Positions 32,143 through 42,745 of a stretch of 64,000 nt of DNA are shown here, piece after piece. Both the position numbers and the translations under genes were made by a program. Origin of the DNA: Paracyclopina nana (Eukaryota; Arthropoda; Copepoda; Cyclopoida; Cyclopettidae). The notes beneath the pieces are model-generated. The model did not search any database and was not told the DNA's origin. It saw nothing but the letters and a program-made list of their open reading frames with translations. The stretch's first letter is position 1; every line of letters starts with the position of its first letter. The DNA lies in contig JAGUCH010000004.1 in NCBI GenBank assembly GCA_019096065.1, forward strand, positions 6,820,001 to 6,884,000, in the 5' to 3' direction.

Positions 32143-32502
32143 TTAGTCCTTCTGTGATTTGGTCACCCTGAAGTGGAACAAGTTGGCATTGAATTTTCCC
32201 TCTCGAAGCAATTGCTCCATTCCCTTCAATTTTTCTTGATGCTCCCTTAGCCTCTGATTTTCAACATGAATGGCATGTTGGCTGTCATGGATGACTGGCC
32301 TCAACCTGTGTCTTGGTTCAGCTTGAGAGATCAATGATCTTGTCGTGTCAGGGACCTTGTTGGAAACAATCCTTATCAAGGGCCTCACTGAGGGAATGTA
32401 GGCAAAATTTGATCTTGGTATGTACCATGCTTCACTCATGGTTGAACTTGATGTTGCAATGGCCAAGACAAGCATTACTAAAGATAAGCTTTGACTTGTC
32501 AT
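32143..32502 (-). CDS. Small secreted protein of unknown family
   Basis: A single-exon 119-residue frame with a clear signal peptide (SLSLVMLVLAIATSS, cleavage near TMSEA). The mature part begins WYIPRSNFAYIPSVRPL, has a helical Gln/Glu/Arg-rich C-terminal half and no Cys. There are no dibasic-Gly amidation sites, so it does not read as a standard neuropeptide precursor. CCACC before the ATG is a good Kozak context. A TATA-like element (TTTATAAGG) lies about 50 bp upstream of the ATG and AATAAA lies about 50 bp after the stop. It is convergent with INTU, whose stop is 67 bp away. I do not recognise the family. Confidence 0.65.
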   Translation of the reverse strand: MTSQSLSLVMLVLAIATSSSTMSEAWYIPRSNFAYIPSVRPLIRIVSNKVPDTTRSLISQAEPRHRLRPVIHDSQHAIHVENQRLREHQEKLKGMEQLLREGKFNANLFHFRVTKSQKD

Positions 32503-32748
32503 GGTGGCAGATGATTTGAGAATGCTCTTCCTTAGTCCTTTTGTGCTTTCCTTATAAAGAGCACATAAGAGAGGCAGACCTATTGATTGTTTTCGGTCTT
32601 CAGAGTATCTAGGTTCATTACTATCCCTACTATTTAAGTTGTCTTTGAATAAGCGCCATGATCCATACTCATCTTATTCACTGAAGTTTGCCAAATAGGT
32701 GCACTAATAAACTGTTTTACTTCATATGAGCAACAAAGTCCTTTATTA

Positions 32749-33369
32749 TCACAGCTTAAAATCCTCATAAACCCAAGGCATCTCAACAGGGTCATAGCTA
32801 ACCAATTCTTCATTTTTGAACCATAACGCAATCTCCCTTGTGGCAGCTTCTACTGAATCCGATCCATGGCATATATTACGGCCTGTCTGCATGCCAAAAT
32901 CTCCCCGAATTGTGCCTGGCAAAGAAGTTCCAGGATTCGTCTCACCAAGCATCAAACGTCCAGCTTTGACTGCATTCAAGCCCTCCCAAACCATGGGCAC
33001 GACAGGACCTGAACCCATAAACTTGATCATGCCAGCGAAAAAGGATTTTCCAACATGCTCTGCATAATGTTCCTTCAATAATCCTTCATCTGCCTTCAAG
33101 CAAAAAAACCAATTTATCAAGTTCTTTTTTGCAATGTAATGTTTACTCACTTGCATAAATTTCATGGCAACTAGTTTGAAGCCTTTTTGCTCAAACCTTT
33201 TGATGATTTCCCCAATGAGGTTCCTATGGACTGCATCAGGTTTGATAAGGATGAAAGTTCTTTCTTGATTTCCAGACATCCTCTGCAGCTTTCCTGTACA
33301 ACTGTTAGAGTTTGAGCCGGAAGATGTCAATGCTGGGGATAATGCCAGAAGGAAGAAGTAGAGAAACAT
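32749..33369 (-). CDS. NME: Nucleoside diphosphate kinase with N-terminal extension
   Basis: Exon 1 (33369-33151) and exon 2 (33093-32749) join to 187 residues. The canonical kinase starts at internal Met 31 ([17 protein letters not shown]) and includes the active-site His in [16 protein letters not shown] and a C-terminal WVYEDFKL. It transfers phosphate between nucleoside triphosphates and diphosphates through phospho-His. The 30 extra residues ([18 protein letters not shown]) look like a signal peptide or membrane anchor, so a secreted or membrane form from the upstream Met and a cytosolic form from Met 31 are both possible. The 57-nt intron is a multiple of three without stops, so retention would insert 19 residues. 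Confidence 0.92.
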   Translation of the reverse strand: MFLYFFLLALSPALTSSGSNSNSCTGKLQRMSGNQERTFILIKPDAVHRNLIGEIIKRFEQKGFKLVAMKFMQVSKHYIAKKNLINWFFCLKADEGLLKEHYAEHVGKSFFAGMIKFMGSGPVVPMVWEGLNAVKAGRLMLGETNPGTSLPGTIRGDFGMQTGRNICHGSDSVEAATREIALWFKNEELVSYDPVEMPWVYEDFKL

Positions 33370-33939
33370 GAGAAAATGTAGAAGTTGGAGTCCTTTAAAT
33401 TCATTGACGTTTTACAGCAATTTGCATTTGTAAACTGACAACAAAAACAATCAACAGCTATGCTTTAGAGCGGGAAAATTCAAACTATAAACAGATATCT
33501 TTCGTACCATAGCTATAAGGATTCCAAAAGACTGAAAACACTTTTCCTTAAAAAATCAATTGCAGCGAGTTAATTCACTTCTAAATTAGTGATTCTGTGA
33601 CCAACCGAGGCAATATATTTGAGGCCAAACGAATGTTGGTTTGAAGTTCCTTTTTGCTAGTCCATGGTTTTTTTTCTCGTTTTAGAAGTGGGATATTTGT
33701 TCTCTTTATAAAGGTATGCTAAGGGGCATATACTAAACGAGAATAGCGTTTAAATATTTGAATCATAAAACTTTTAATCATCCCTTACGACAATCGCAAA
33801 GTTAATCGATCCATCAATGATTATTTATTTTATTTTTGGATTTTTTGCTGAATTGCTGAGCTGGTGAGCGTCACTCTCACTCAGCGTGTCATTTAAAAAA
33901 GTTAAAGAAAAAGTCGCGAAATGGCCGTGGTCAGTTCGG
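33370..33939. other. Gene-free stretch upstream of NDP kinase
   Basis: AT-rich. It should contain the NDP kinase promoter. No motif stands out and no coding frame is supported. Confidence 0.4.
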
Positions 33940-34700
33940 GGAAACTTACTAATCACTATTGTACTGACACACTAATCCCAAATTTTTATCACTACTGTAC
34001 TGACATACCAACAGCTACACTTTATGAACAGTCTTACTAAGAACTACTGAACTGACACACTTACCGCTACACTCTTTGAACAAGTAGCATTTTGACATAC
34101 TCACTAGCCACTACACTTTTTGAACATGTAGATTAGTAACTACTAGTCAGACATTAACATTGTACAATAAATCAAAAAGCAAAATAAAAAAAGGACACTC
34201 CCAATTCTTAAGTATTACCTGAAAAGCCTAACCTATAAAGCCTTCCTTTATAAGCCTAACTTGCAAATCATAATTTCAAAAGCCAAACATTGAAAGCCTA
34301 GCCTGAATTACCTAACCTTAAATATGTCATACTTCAAAAGCTCTAGTGGAAAAGCCTAACTTTAAAAACATAAACTCACAAGCCAAACCTTAAATGCCTA
34401 ACCTTAACTACCTAACTTTTAACATGTCTTACCTTAAAAGCTTTACTGTAAAAGCCAAACCTTGAAAGCCTGGCCTTAAAATAATATATACCAACAGTAT
34501 ACCAATGTGTAATCTGAGTACTCCTAATGTGACAGGAGTAGTGACTAAAGTGTCAGTGGTAGTGTAGTGCTTAGTATGTCAGTACAAAATGAGTATATTT
34601 AATTCTGTATTGGTTACTACATCAGTATATGGACAGTAGTTCTTAGTGTGTCAGTAGCGTAGTGCTTATTATATATGTTCAAAAACAGTAGTGACTAATG
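33940..34700. repeat. Foldback repeat before the RCC1-BTB gene
   Basis: The left side repeats ACTACTGTACTGACACAC-like motifs and the right side repeats the complement (TGTCAGTAGNGTAGTGCTTA). Between them AAAGCCTAACCTTAAA recurs about eight times. The array ends only about 30 bp before the ATG at 34730, so the gene's promoter and leader must lie within or beyond it. Confidence 0.75.
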
Positions 34701-34729
34701 CGTAGAGGTAAAAACAGTAGTGTTTAGTA

Positions 34730-37700
34730 ATGGCACCCGTCAGTTCTTCTGTTATGAAAAAGTGGTTATTCCTTGGGGAGGAATCAGCGTTAAAAAAAGT
34801 CAAGTCTGCAGGAATTGGACCTTTTGCTGAGATATTTGCCATCACTGAAGACGATGAAGTGTTCTTTGTTGAATTTGATGCTGATGGTTTTGACGCGCGC
34901 GAAGGACCGCCGAAAGCCCCCGAAAGGGTGCCCATCCTTTGCCAGAAAAAAGTGAAAGATTTTGCTTTTGCAGTTTCATATCTGATTGTTCTCGCCGAAT
35001 GTGGAAAAGTATACGTATTTGGAGAAGATTTGGACTTTCCTGACTTCTTCTTGATGGAAGGCCCACTAAGCGGAATCAAAGTGACTTCCGTAGCTTGTGG
35101 GGCAGCTTTTAAGTACATTTTTTTACAATTACCATAATAATGAGAAATTCTTACACTATTTACTTATTTAGTTTGGCCATAACAAGTACAGGAGATGTCT
35201 ATGCATGCCCCACTAGAAAAGTCCCTGATAAATCTAGTAAGAAACCGTCATAAAATCAAAAGTTGTTAAAATATGGTAAATTTTTGCTTTATTTGCTTCC
35301 TGTGTATGTGTGAAGGCGAAATATGAAAAAAAAGTATCATATGATTAGTGAAATTTTTATGTAATCCTTCAATTTTTGAAGTAATTTCCTCACCATTGGC
35401 TCATATAACATGGTTATGGAAGTATCAGCCATTTATAAGAGATAATAAAATTTGCATTTGATGGACTAATAACTGCTTCATCTCTTTGCTTGTCTTCATT
35501 GACATCAGAAAGGCTGCTAGTAGAGAGAAATTAAATTTCTATTCAGCACTTCTCACCAGACCAGTGCATGATAACTTCCCTACAAAATTATGACTGTTTT
35601 ATTAGTGCAACAGTTCATTTGCTTACACTTTAGTTTCTGTGACGCGCTTGTGTTTGCTACATTATTTTTTGTATTCAGCATCATAATGATGATAACTACC
35701 AAATTGCATAATTGCTTTCTTTTTCACTGACACATTTTTTTAAAACTTAGTTGATATTTCTGTCTCTTAAAAATACCTTATAAAACCTATATGTCATAAG
35801 AATTAGAATTAGGAATTAGGAATTAGAGTTTTATAGCTTACATGACCGCCATAAAACAGTCATAAAAACTAAATGTGCTCAAATCAAGGAAAAAATAACT
35901 TAACATGATTCTCCTTCACCTGATTATTCAAAATATGTAAAAACAAATATCATATGATGAGTATTGAGAAAAAACTGATTTACTGAAATTTATTATCCTT
36001 TATAAATCCCTGATTGTGTCATATAAAAATGAGTCTGGGGGAGACTTTTTGCATTTACCGTAATCAATGCATTTCACTACTTTTAATGCTTTCACTTAAT
36101 TTGGATAGGCTGCTAGATGAGTGAAATTCAACTTTTGTCCAGGAACTATGTCAATTTCCATTACATATGAATCCCTTATACCATTCTAAGGGATTCATAG
36201 TATACAATTTTATAAAATAATGCAAATTAGTTTGCCATATTGCAATCCTTTCAGTATATTTTGTACATCTGGTATTAATGCTACATTCCTAATTAGACAT
36301 TCTTCTGTTCATGCAATTAAAGATTGCTTCTGTCAGCTTCTTTTAGACTTAACTTTGAAAAAAACTGCTCTCATATAAATCACTAATAAAAGGCTTGTGT
36401 CATGAGGCTTTCATTACGTTATGCTCATAAGAATTAATATAGTTCCATAAACTGTTTGTAGATGGCGTTGTGACAAGTTTTTTTTATTTTACTTTACTGT
36501 TTAAAAGAACTAGCTAAAATATATGCAGAAAATTTCAAGAATCATTAATATTATTTGATATAAACTTATTTACAACCAATAATTACACAATAACAGCTTG
36601 TAATGCTTTCACATTTTTGATTTTTCCCTTAATTTTCAAATACATTTATTTTGGTGAAATATCTGAAGGTCAATTTTTTTCAAAACTTTGCCATGATATC
36701 TTAGATATTGATTTATCAAAGAGTCTTGCTTAATGCAAATCCAGAATATGGACAAGTGACAAGTCTCAGGATTCAATTTATCCTGGACAGACTTTCATAA
36801 ATTCTGAGCATAAGTTGATCTCTTATAATTCTCTCAATTTATATGAGGGTTTGATAAGGCTGCACCCATATAATCCCACATAAAAATCTCCATTCACTCG
36901 TATGAATGCCTATGCCTTATGCCATATTATTTAAGGGATTTTTTATAAAAAATTTCAATGAAAACTTATAACACGCCTATGAAACGCTTCATTTATTACC
37001 GTTTTATAACAGTTTCTTAGGGCACTGAAATTTCTTCTAAGTTTTAAAAAATAATAAAGTCTTATGAAACACTACTGAAATATGACATTTATGACAGTGA
37101 CATTTGTAAAGATTACTTGCTCAAAAGTCAACTCCAAACCTACAACTGACAGTGTCGACGTTCATGTCAGATTTTGGAGGTGGGAATGTGATTTTCTACA
37201 CAGTTGGGCCCGTAACAATTAAAAGAAGAGCAAGTGTCATTGCTTACACAATGTTCACTGAAAATCGAAAACGAATATGAATCTCCAGATTCATACCAAA
37301 TTCATTACACAAGAAAAGTTTGAATAATCATGCAATTGAGGCCTTTACATGATCCACTTGTACGCTGAGATCAAAAATTAACATTCATTTCATGTATTCC
37401 TGCAATCTATGACATTCAGCAACTAATATTCGAAGGGGCTACTTTTGAGTGACCCTTATAAAAAACGCCTATAATGTCACATGAAACTCTTATATATAAG
37501 CTAGTTATACGGGTTTTATAAGATATGAAACCCTAAATTTATAAGGCTCAATTTCTAGTGGGGTGGGGCGAAAATTCTGAAGGGCAAATTGGCGATGGTA
37601 CTACAGACGCTGTTCTACTCCCTAAGAAAATATGGAACTGTCAACCATCTAAACCACCCGGATTCTTCCCTGTTCAAGTTGCGTGTGGTCTAAGCTTTTC

Positions 37701-38685
37701 CTTGCTACTGCTAGCATCGGGAGACGTTTACAGCTGGGGGAGCAACGTTTGGGGACAAACAGGGCCGAAAAAGCGATCAATCCCCACCAAGGTTTTTGCA
37801 CTGGAAGGCAAAAAAATCAAGAAGGTGGCGTGTGGTCCAAACAATTCGTTCGCATTATCAGTGAATGGCTTTTTGTATTCTTGGGGGAAGATCTTGGACG
37901 AAGAAGAGGAAAGCAATGACTTGTACATACCCAAGATTGTTGCTGAAGAAATTGGTGGGTTTGCTGACATTGTCACCTCTCATTTGACCTACTTTACAGC
38001 TGCCATTGGCCTTTCAACTAAAAAGATCTACATTTGGGGAGTTTGCCATTTTCAACTTGTGATTGAGCCATTGATGACTCCTTTTAAAAGTCTTGCTGAA
38101 GCTTACATCTTTTACACTCAGAGTTACCCTCATATAATTGAGGCTGATGAGGGCTCATTAGATGCCCTCAGAGATGCATTTAACAACTGCGAAACTTCAA
38201 GCGTGACTTTTATAGTGGATGGGCAGAAAATTCATGCACACCAAGATGTGCTGAAGATTCGTAGCGAGCATTTTCGTGTAATGCTCAATGATAAATGGCA
38301 AGAAGACCAAAATGACGTGGTGATTAACCAGTTTTCCTACCCAGTCTACAAGGCTTACCTCAATTACTTGTATTGCGATGAAGTTGAATTGACTAACGTT
38401 CAAGAAGTGATTGAGCTCTATGACCTTGCCAACTCTTACTTTGATCAAAAGCTGAAGAAACTATGCGTGGATCTCTTAATCAACAATATAGCTGTGAATA
38501 ACGCTGCAGAGTTGTTTGCTGTCGCCTTAAAATACGAGCAGAAGAGCCTGGAAGACCTGACGTTTGAGTATTTCGTCGCTCACATGTCTGAGATAGTTTG
38601 CACTGAAGCTTATGCTAATTTGAATGCTGAAGTCTGCAAAATAGTGCTGTCTAAGGTTGGTCAATTTAAAATGGGCACTCTCTAA
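34730..38685 (+). CDS. RCBTB: RCC1 and BTB domain protein interrupted by transposon
   Basis: Exon 1 (34730-35112) joins at 35172 and reads NLAITSTGDVYA. The next codon should be the Trp of WGENSEGQIGDG, but a 2356-bp element splits it. Two readings are possible. In one the gene is disrupted. In the other 35237-37558 is spliced out (donor TCTA/GTAAGA, acceptor TTTCTAG/TGG), which keeps the frame, adds 12 residues and gives 524 in total (human RCBTB1 531). RCC1-type blades fill about residues 1-320 (DVYSWGSNVWGQTG, FLYSWGK). A BTB domain at about 352-460 (SSVTFIVDGQKIHAHQDVLK) and a BACK-like tail follow. BTB proteins of this type can act as Cullin-3 adaptors. AATAAA overlaps the stop (38684-38689). 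Confidence 0.85.
35208..37563. mobile_element. 2.36-kb non-autonomous transposon inside an exon
   Basis: Termini CCCCACTAGAAA (35208) and TTTCTAGTGGGG (ending 37563) extend as imperfect inverted repeats of about 50 bp (CCTKATAAATYTAG shared). The dinucleotide TG flanks both sides (35206-35207, 37564-37565); deleting the element with one TG restores GCA TGG GGC, the expected Ala-Trp-Gly. The interior is AT-rich with no transposase. CACTAG termini recall CACTA/EnSpm elements, but those start at CACT and leave 2-3 bp duplications, so assignment is open. A related left end sits at 14754. Confidence 0.85.
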
Positions 38686-38715
38686 TAAACGCCAAAAAGC
38701 CTTAAAAATATCTCG

Positions 38716-39890
38716 ATGAAGATTTGGCTGGAGGTAAAATTCGGTGCATCAGTGGTTTATCTGGTCTGAGCTCTCAGTATGCAGTTGCCATTTTTTTAGT
38801 TTTTACTTGGCAGAGCAAGGGGAAGGCGAGGGATTAGCTTTAATAAGAACTTTCGAAATGCTTCTCGAATCTGGAGATTTGATACCTGTCTTACCCGAGG
38901 CTGTGGACATTCCTTGGACCAGGAGGAAGGCCCAAATCATGAACTTTCTTCACCGTGGAGCTGTTAACTTCAAGACTCTTGTCTATGACTCCAATGTGGG
39001 TGACATTGCCCCACTCTCCACTTATTTCAACCCCAACAAATGGACTGTCCTTGACTTGAATCAGAAGTTTGGCCAAGTGGCTGATTCTGTGACTGACAAG
39101 GCTGCAATTGACACCTTGGCCTTACCTCAGTAAATCAATCTCTGATCTTTACTTTACCCAATTTTTTCACTCTCAATCAACTCAAGGGGTGGAGATGTCA
39201 AGAGTGCTTCCTTGACTCCCAAGCTTATCTTGTACCCAGAATTAGCAAAGCACTCCAGGCCAGCCAGCTTTGGAGACTCGAGCAGGCCAAGAAAATTGCC
39301 AAGCCTAACTTCCAGGGATGCCAAGAGGCCTGCAATCAGCGTATGGAGCGTTCCTCCTCCAGCATTGACCGTGTCTCCAACCTTGGACTCGAATTTGCCC
39401 ACTCCACCCAGCAAGTCTCCAGGCCATGAAGATCCTCGTAATTATCTAATTAATTAGGCGAACAATAATTCATGTGTGCTCTTATTATGTAGGTAAATCA
39501 TCAAGTGGTGATGAAAATCCGGATCCTATTGGTCCTCCTAAGCGTAGAAGAATGTCAGCCTTGGATGAGCCTCTTCCACAAAGGCTGTCGGCCTTCAATT
39601 TCGGCTCTAGGTTGACAACTCGTCCAGCCTCAACGTCCTCGCCTTGGACTCCCCTTTGCTCATCGGAGGCCTTGTCACCCTTCATCAACTTTGATAGCAC
39701 TTGGTGCCAATTTGACCAGATCATGAAGGACGTAACGTGCACTGATGACTTCCTATCTTTTGACAACAACATTGACGCTACTTTTGATGAGATCATTCCG
39801 GCTGACAACTCTGAGGCCATTCGTGATGAGCAAGCTCTAGTTCGCAGCCTCAGGAAAATTGCCAAAGCATTTGAAACTGAAGAATGGTAA
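38716..39890 (+). CDS. Unknown nuclear-looking protein, four exons
   Basis: Exons 38716-38733, 38816-39129, 39187-39437 and 39493-39890 join in frame to 326 residues; the last three are secure and the 18-nt first exon is tentative. Alternatively translation starts at 38858 (MLLESGDLIPVL; 306 residues) after the TTTTTTTAG acceptor at 38799. The N-terminal part (VDIPWTRRKAQIMNFLHRG) seems folded and the middle is Ser/Pro-rich. PPKRRRMS is a plausible nuclear localisation signal, and the acidic C-terminus ends KIAKAFETEEW. No family recognised. It starts just after the RCC1-BTB stop on the same strand, which hints at an operon. Confidence 0.6.
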
Positions 39891-40026
39891 TCTCTAAAAC
39901 AAGGCCCATCGAAATGTAAATGTAATTTGACAAAAAAAATACAACTTTGACACTTTGAATAGTTTTCTTAGTATTTTAAAATTATATTTTTAAAGGCTTT
40001 TGACTACTTGTACAGTTTAGAACAGA

Positions 40027-41190
40027 TTACAATCCTTTGTTGTAATACAGATGGGTAGGGCGGGGCTCTGGCAGGGCTTCAACAGCTTTTTTGATGTGCT
40101 CTTCGCAAGAGGACACTGGGATGGATGCTCTTTGCTCGAAAATGGCACAGCACAGAGGGGTAGCAAAGGTCAAAATCAAGCCACAGAGACCAATCTGCAA
40201 AGAATTCACAAAAAGTTATAAGAATGCCAAAGACGATTCCAATTGTTAAGCTTACCTGAAGAGGCGCCACAATTCTTGGATACTTGGCAAGAGTGCCCTT
40301 CTTCTCAAGGAAATTCATGAAAAAAGGAATGGCCACCATACCAGGAGCTGCCATGGCAATCCTGGACATAACCACCTTACTGATACCTTGTTGAGCGGCA
40401 ATTTTAGAGGCACCCACAGGAACACCATCTTCAGTGGAGCACTCGATGCCATCTGTAAGCTCAAGCCGTCTCATCATGGGGATATTGATTGAATTGGCAG
40501 CTCCAACAGCCACAAATGGGACAAGTCTGCCCACCACAGGGGGCAAATTTTTGACCAAAGCATTCAGTCCCAATGCTGTGCCAAGAGCTCCTCCAGTGGC
40601 AGCCAAATAGCTCGAAACTATAGCAGCAAGAAAATGCAAATTGCGTTTACTTTTTATCTAAATTGGCTAACCCAGTGTAGAGGTGGCAATTGGGGTACTG
40701 CCAGAACGGTTGGTGTAGTTGACAACGGCATTAAAGCTCTGGTTAGCCCACTGCCAAAAAACCACTTGGGGGGTGGTTTTGTAAAATGTCATCATGCAGC
40801 CAGTTATGCTCATATTCATGGGAACTTGTGCAGACATCCTGCCGAACCAAATCATCTTGTCACCAGTGTCAGGGTGGAAAGCAGAGTCGTAGAGCTGCTT
40901 CTGCTGCCATAATTCATCCACTGTCAAACCAACTTTTTCACCCTGAACATGAATCAATTGACATGACTTTCACGAAAAATTAGAAAATTCGGTACTTTTC
41001 TGTATCTGGTGACAATGTCCTTGGACTTGTCCAATGCTTCAGGGGTGGCGAAAAGGTTCAAGGGGTTGGTGGTGACAAAGAAATGCGAGGCCCTTCCCCA
41101 ATAGGTCTTCTGGTCGGTCCTAGGCTGGTCAATGTTGACCCGGACGCTGTCAGCCGAGACGGATCCATCCACATCAAGTGCCTTGGACAT
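40027..41190 (-). CDS. SFXN: Sideroflexin, mitochondrial amino-acid transporter
   Basis: Four exons (41190-40996, 40942-40672, 40617-40256, 40194-40027) give 331 residues (human SFXN1 322). Family signatures: [16 protein letters not shown] at the N-terminus, [17 protein letters not shown] [49 protein letters not shown] and a C-terminal helix pair ([19 protein letters not shown]). Sideroflexins sit in the inner mitochondrial membrane; SFXN1/3 import serine for one-carbon metabolism. Introns 53-62 nt. Divergent from the THAP cluster. Confidence 0.95.
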
Positions 41191-41974
41191 GTTGCAGAGC
41201 TCTATTTTGAACAGTGTAGATAGTTAGGAAAAAAAACACTTGCGTACAAGCTGTCACCCTGCAACTGCAGCTACAGTAATTGGGGCAAATTACCAGAAAT
41301 GTCTGGATTTCACAATGTCACTTGAAAGGTAACAAGAATATGGAAGTACAAGTAGAAGCTGAAACCGGTTTTGCTCAAATCAGCTCATTTATAGGCAAAG
41401 GTGGAAGCGTCGCGGCTGGCATAAAAGTGTTTACATCACATTCATGCCAAAAAGCTAACAGTTCCATTTTTCATCGGATTGCTTTCTAAAACAGCTTTCG
41501 AATTTCAGAGCTAGCGGGAACAACTGACCTAAATTGATTTCTGGCGAAATTCCTAATTCTTTCTAAAGCGAAAAGTCTCATAAAATCATTGAAAGTTTAA
41601 ATCACTCTCACCTGTCAAAGCTCTCAAAGATTATTTGCGATTAGCAAAAAATGGCAGTTGTAGTCAAAGCAGTGTTGTGTTTTTTACCAGAATCAGTTGA
41701 CACCAGCCAGTTTGACGACAAAATATTCTTTATAAAGCGCCCTCTATTACTCAATCAAAATAAACATTATAAACACTTCAATGACTTAAGTTCATATTTC
41801 ATCTAAAAATTGATATTTCTTGCAAACCAAGGAGTCTATTCAAATTATATTTGTTGAATCACTTCATTTTTTGCTGAAATTATTTACTTTTTTTGTAGGT
41901 GGCGCTGCTGCTGTGTTCTGACGTAGATTGTTTTTGCTGTCATCTCAGTTGCAGCGAGAGCATATCAATCAGAA
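41191..41974. other. Divergent intergenic region SFXN/THAP
   Basis: Carries promoters for both sides. A polypyrimidine acceptor (GCTGTCATCTCAG, ending 41948) lies 27 nt before the first THAP ATG, so that leader is probably spliced. No coding frame or repeat is recognised. Confidence 0.4.
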
Positions 41975-42745
41975 ATGCGAGTTTGCTGCGTGGAAACTTG
42001 CGAAAATCGGTCGGTTCCAAAGACAAAGAGCTACGTCAAAGTCCACGTCCTGCCAAAAAACAAGGCTGTCGCGAACTTGTGGATAAAGGCTGTGCCGTCG
42101 TTGTCCAAGACAAGCGTGAAATCTCCTGCTATTTGCAGTCGTCATTTTTCCGATAGGGATTATTCGAGCAAAACTAAGCAGTATCTCAAGCCATCGGCGG
42201 TGCCAAGCTTGAATCTGGATGACAGCTCTAGCAGGAAAGTCTCCTGCAAAAACATCAAGCATGACAGGCTTTTGAAAAGGATTCAGAGCCTCAAAGAAGC
42301 AAACGAAGCTTTGCTATTGGAGTGCAGAAGGCAGAGAGCTGCTCTTGGCAAATTGGACTCAGCAAAGGCCAAATCTTGTGAGGCCTTTGAGCTGCTCAAA
42401 GAATGCAATACTAGCAGCCTTCAAATTGGTCAGTGTCAATTAAAACATTTGCTTAAAGATGAAGCCTTCGAAATTAGTTGGTCCAAGGAAGAAATGGACA
42501 GGGCGAGTGAGCTTAAGCAGATGACAACTCCATCATGCTACGAATTTATAGCAAAAAATCTTATGCCAATGCCTGAACATTCCAAAGTTGCTGGTCAAGC
42601 TTTGCAAGAAGTGATACGTGAAGCTACCCCTGAGCAATTTCAAATCCTGCAAATTCCGGATGAGCAAGAAGTCGCCTTGCTGACCTCAGACGATCAGAGC
42701 ATCAAGTTTTTCGTCCTCCAAGAAAAATGCTCAATTGCTCCTTAA
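41975..42745 (+). CDS. THAP protein A, P-element-transposase-like
   Basis: A single-exon 256-residue protein. A C2CH THAP zinc finger (residues 1-82) has Cys5, Cys9, ICSRHF and the closing KPSAVPSLNL box. A coiled coil follows (RLLKRIQSLKEANEALLLECRRQ), then a block WSKEEMDRASELKQM...CYEFIAKNLMPMP. That block matches the segment after the coiled coil in P-element transposase/THAP9 (W-S-x-E-E...Y-x-x-x-R/K...PLP), but the RNase H-like catalytic part is absent. It is likely a DNA-binding repressor-type protein. Its last 19 nt overlap the next gene in another frame. Confidence 0.85.
   Translation: MRVCCVETCENRSVPKTKSYVKVHVLPKNKAVANLWIKAVPSLSKTSVKSPAICSRHFSDRDYSSKTKQYLKPSAVPSLNLDDSSSRKVSCKNIKHDRLLKRIQSLKEANEALLLECRRQRAALGKLDSAKAKSCEAFELLKECNTSSLQIGQCQLKHLLKDEAFEISWSKEEMDRASELKQMTTPSCYEFIAKNLMPMPEHSKVAGQALQEVIREATPEQFQILQIPDEQEVALLTSDDQSIKFFVLQEKCSIAP

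Noticed and set aside
33094..33150. Read-through NDP kinase without intron
   Set aside because: The 19 extra residues interrupt the conserved [12 protein letters not shown] junction, and GTGAGT is a strong donor.
35208..37563. Assigning the element to CACTA/EnSpm
   Set aside because: CACTAG lies three bases inside the apparent terminus, and no matching 2-3 bp duplication appears when the element is cut there.
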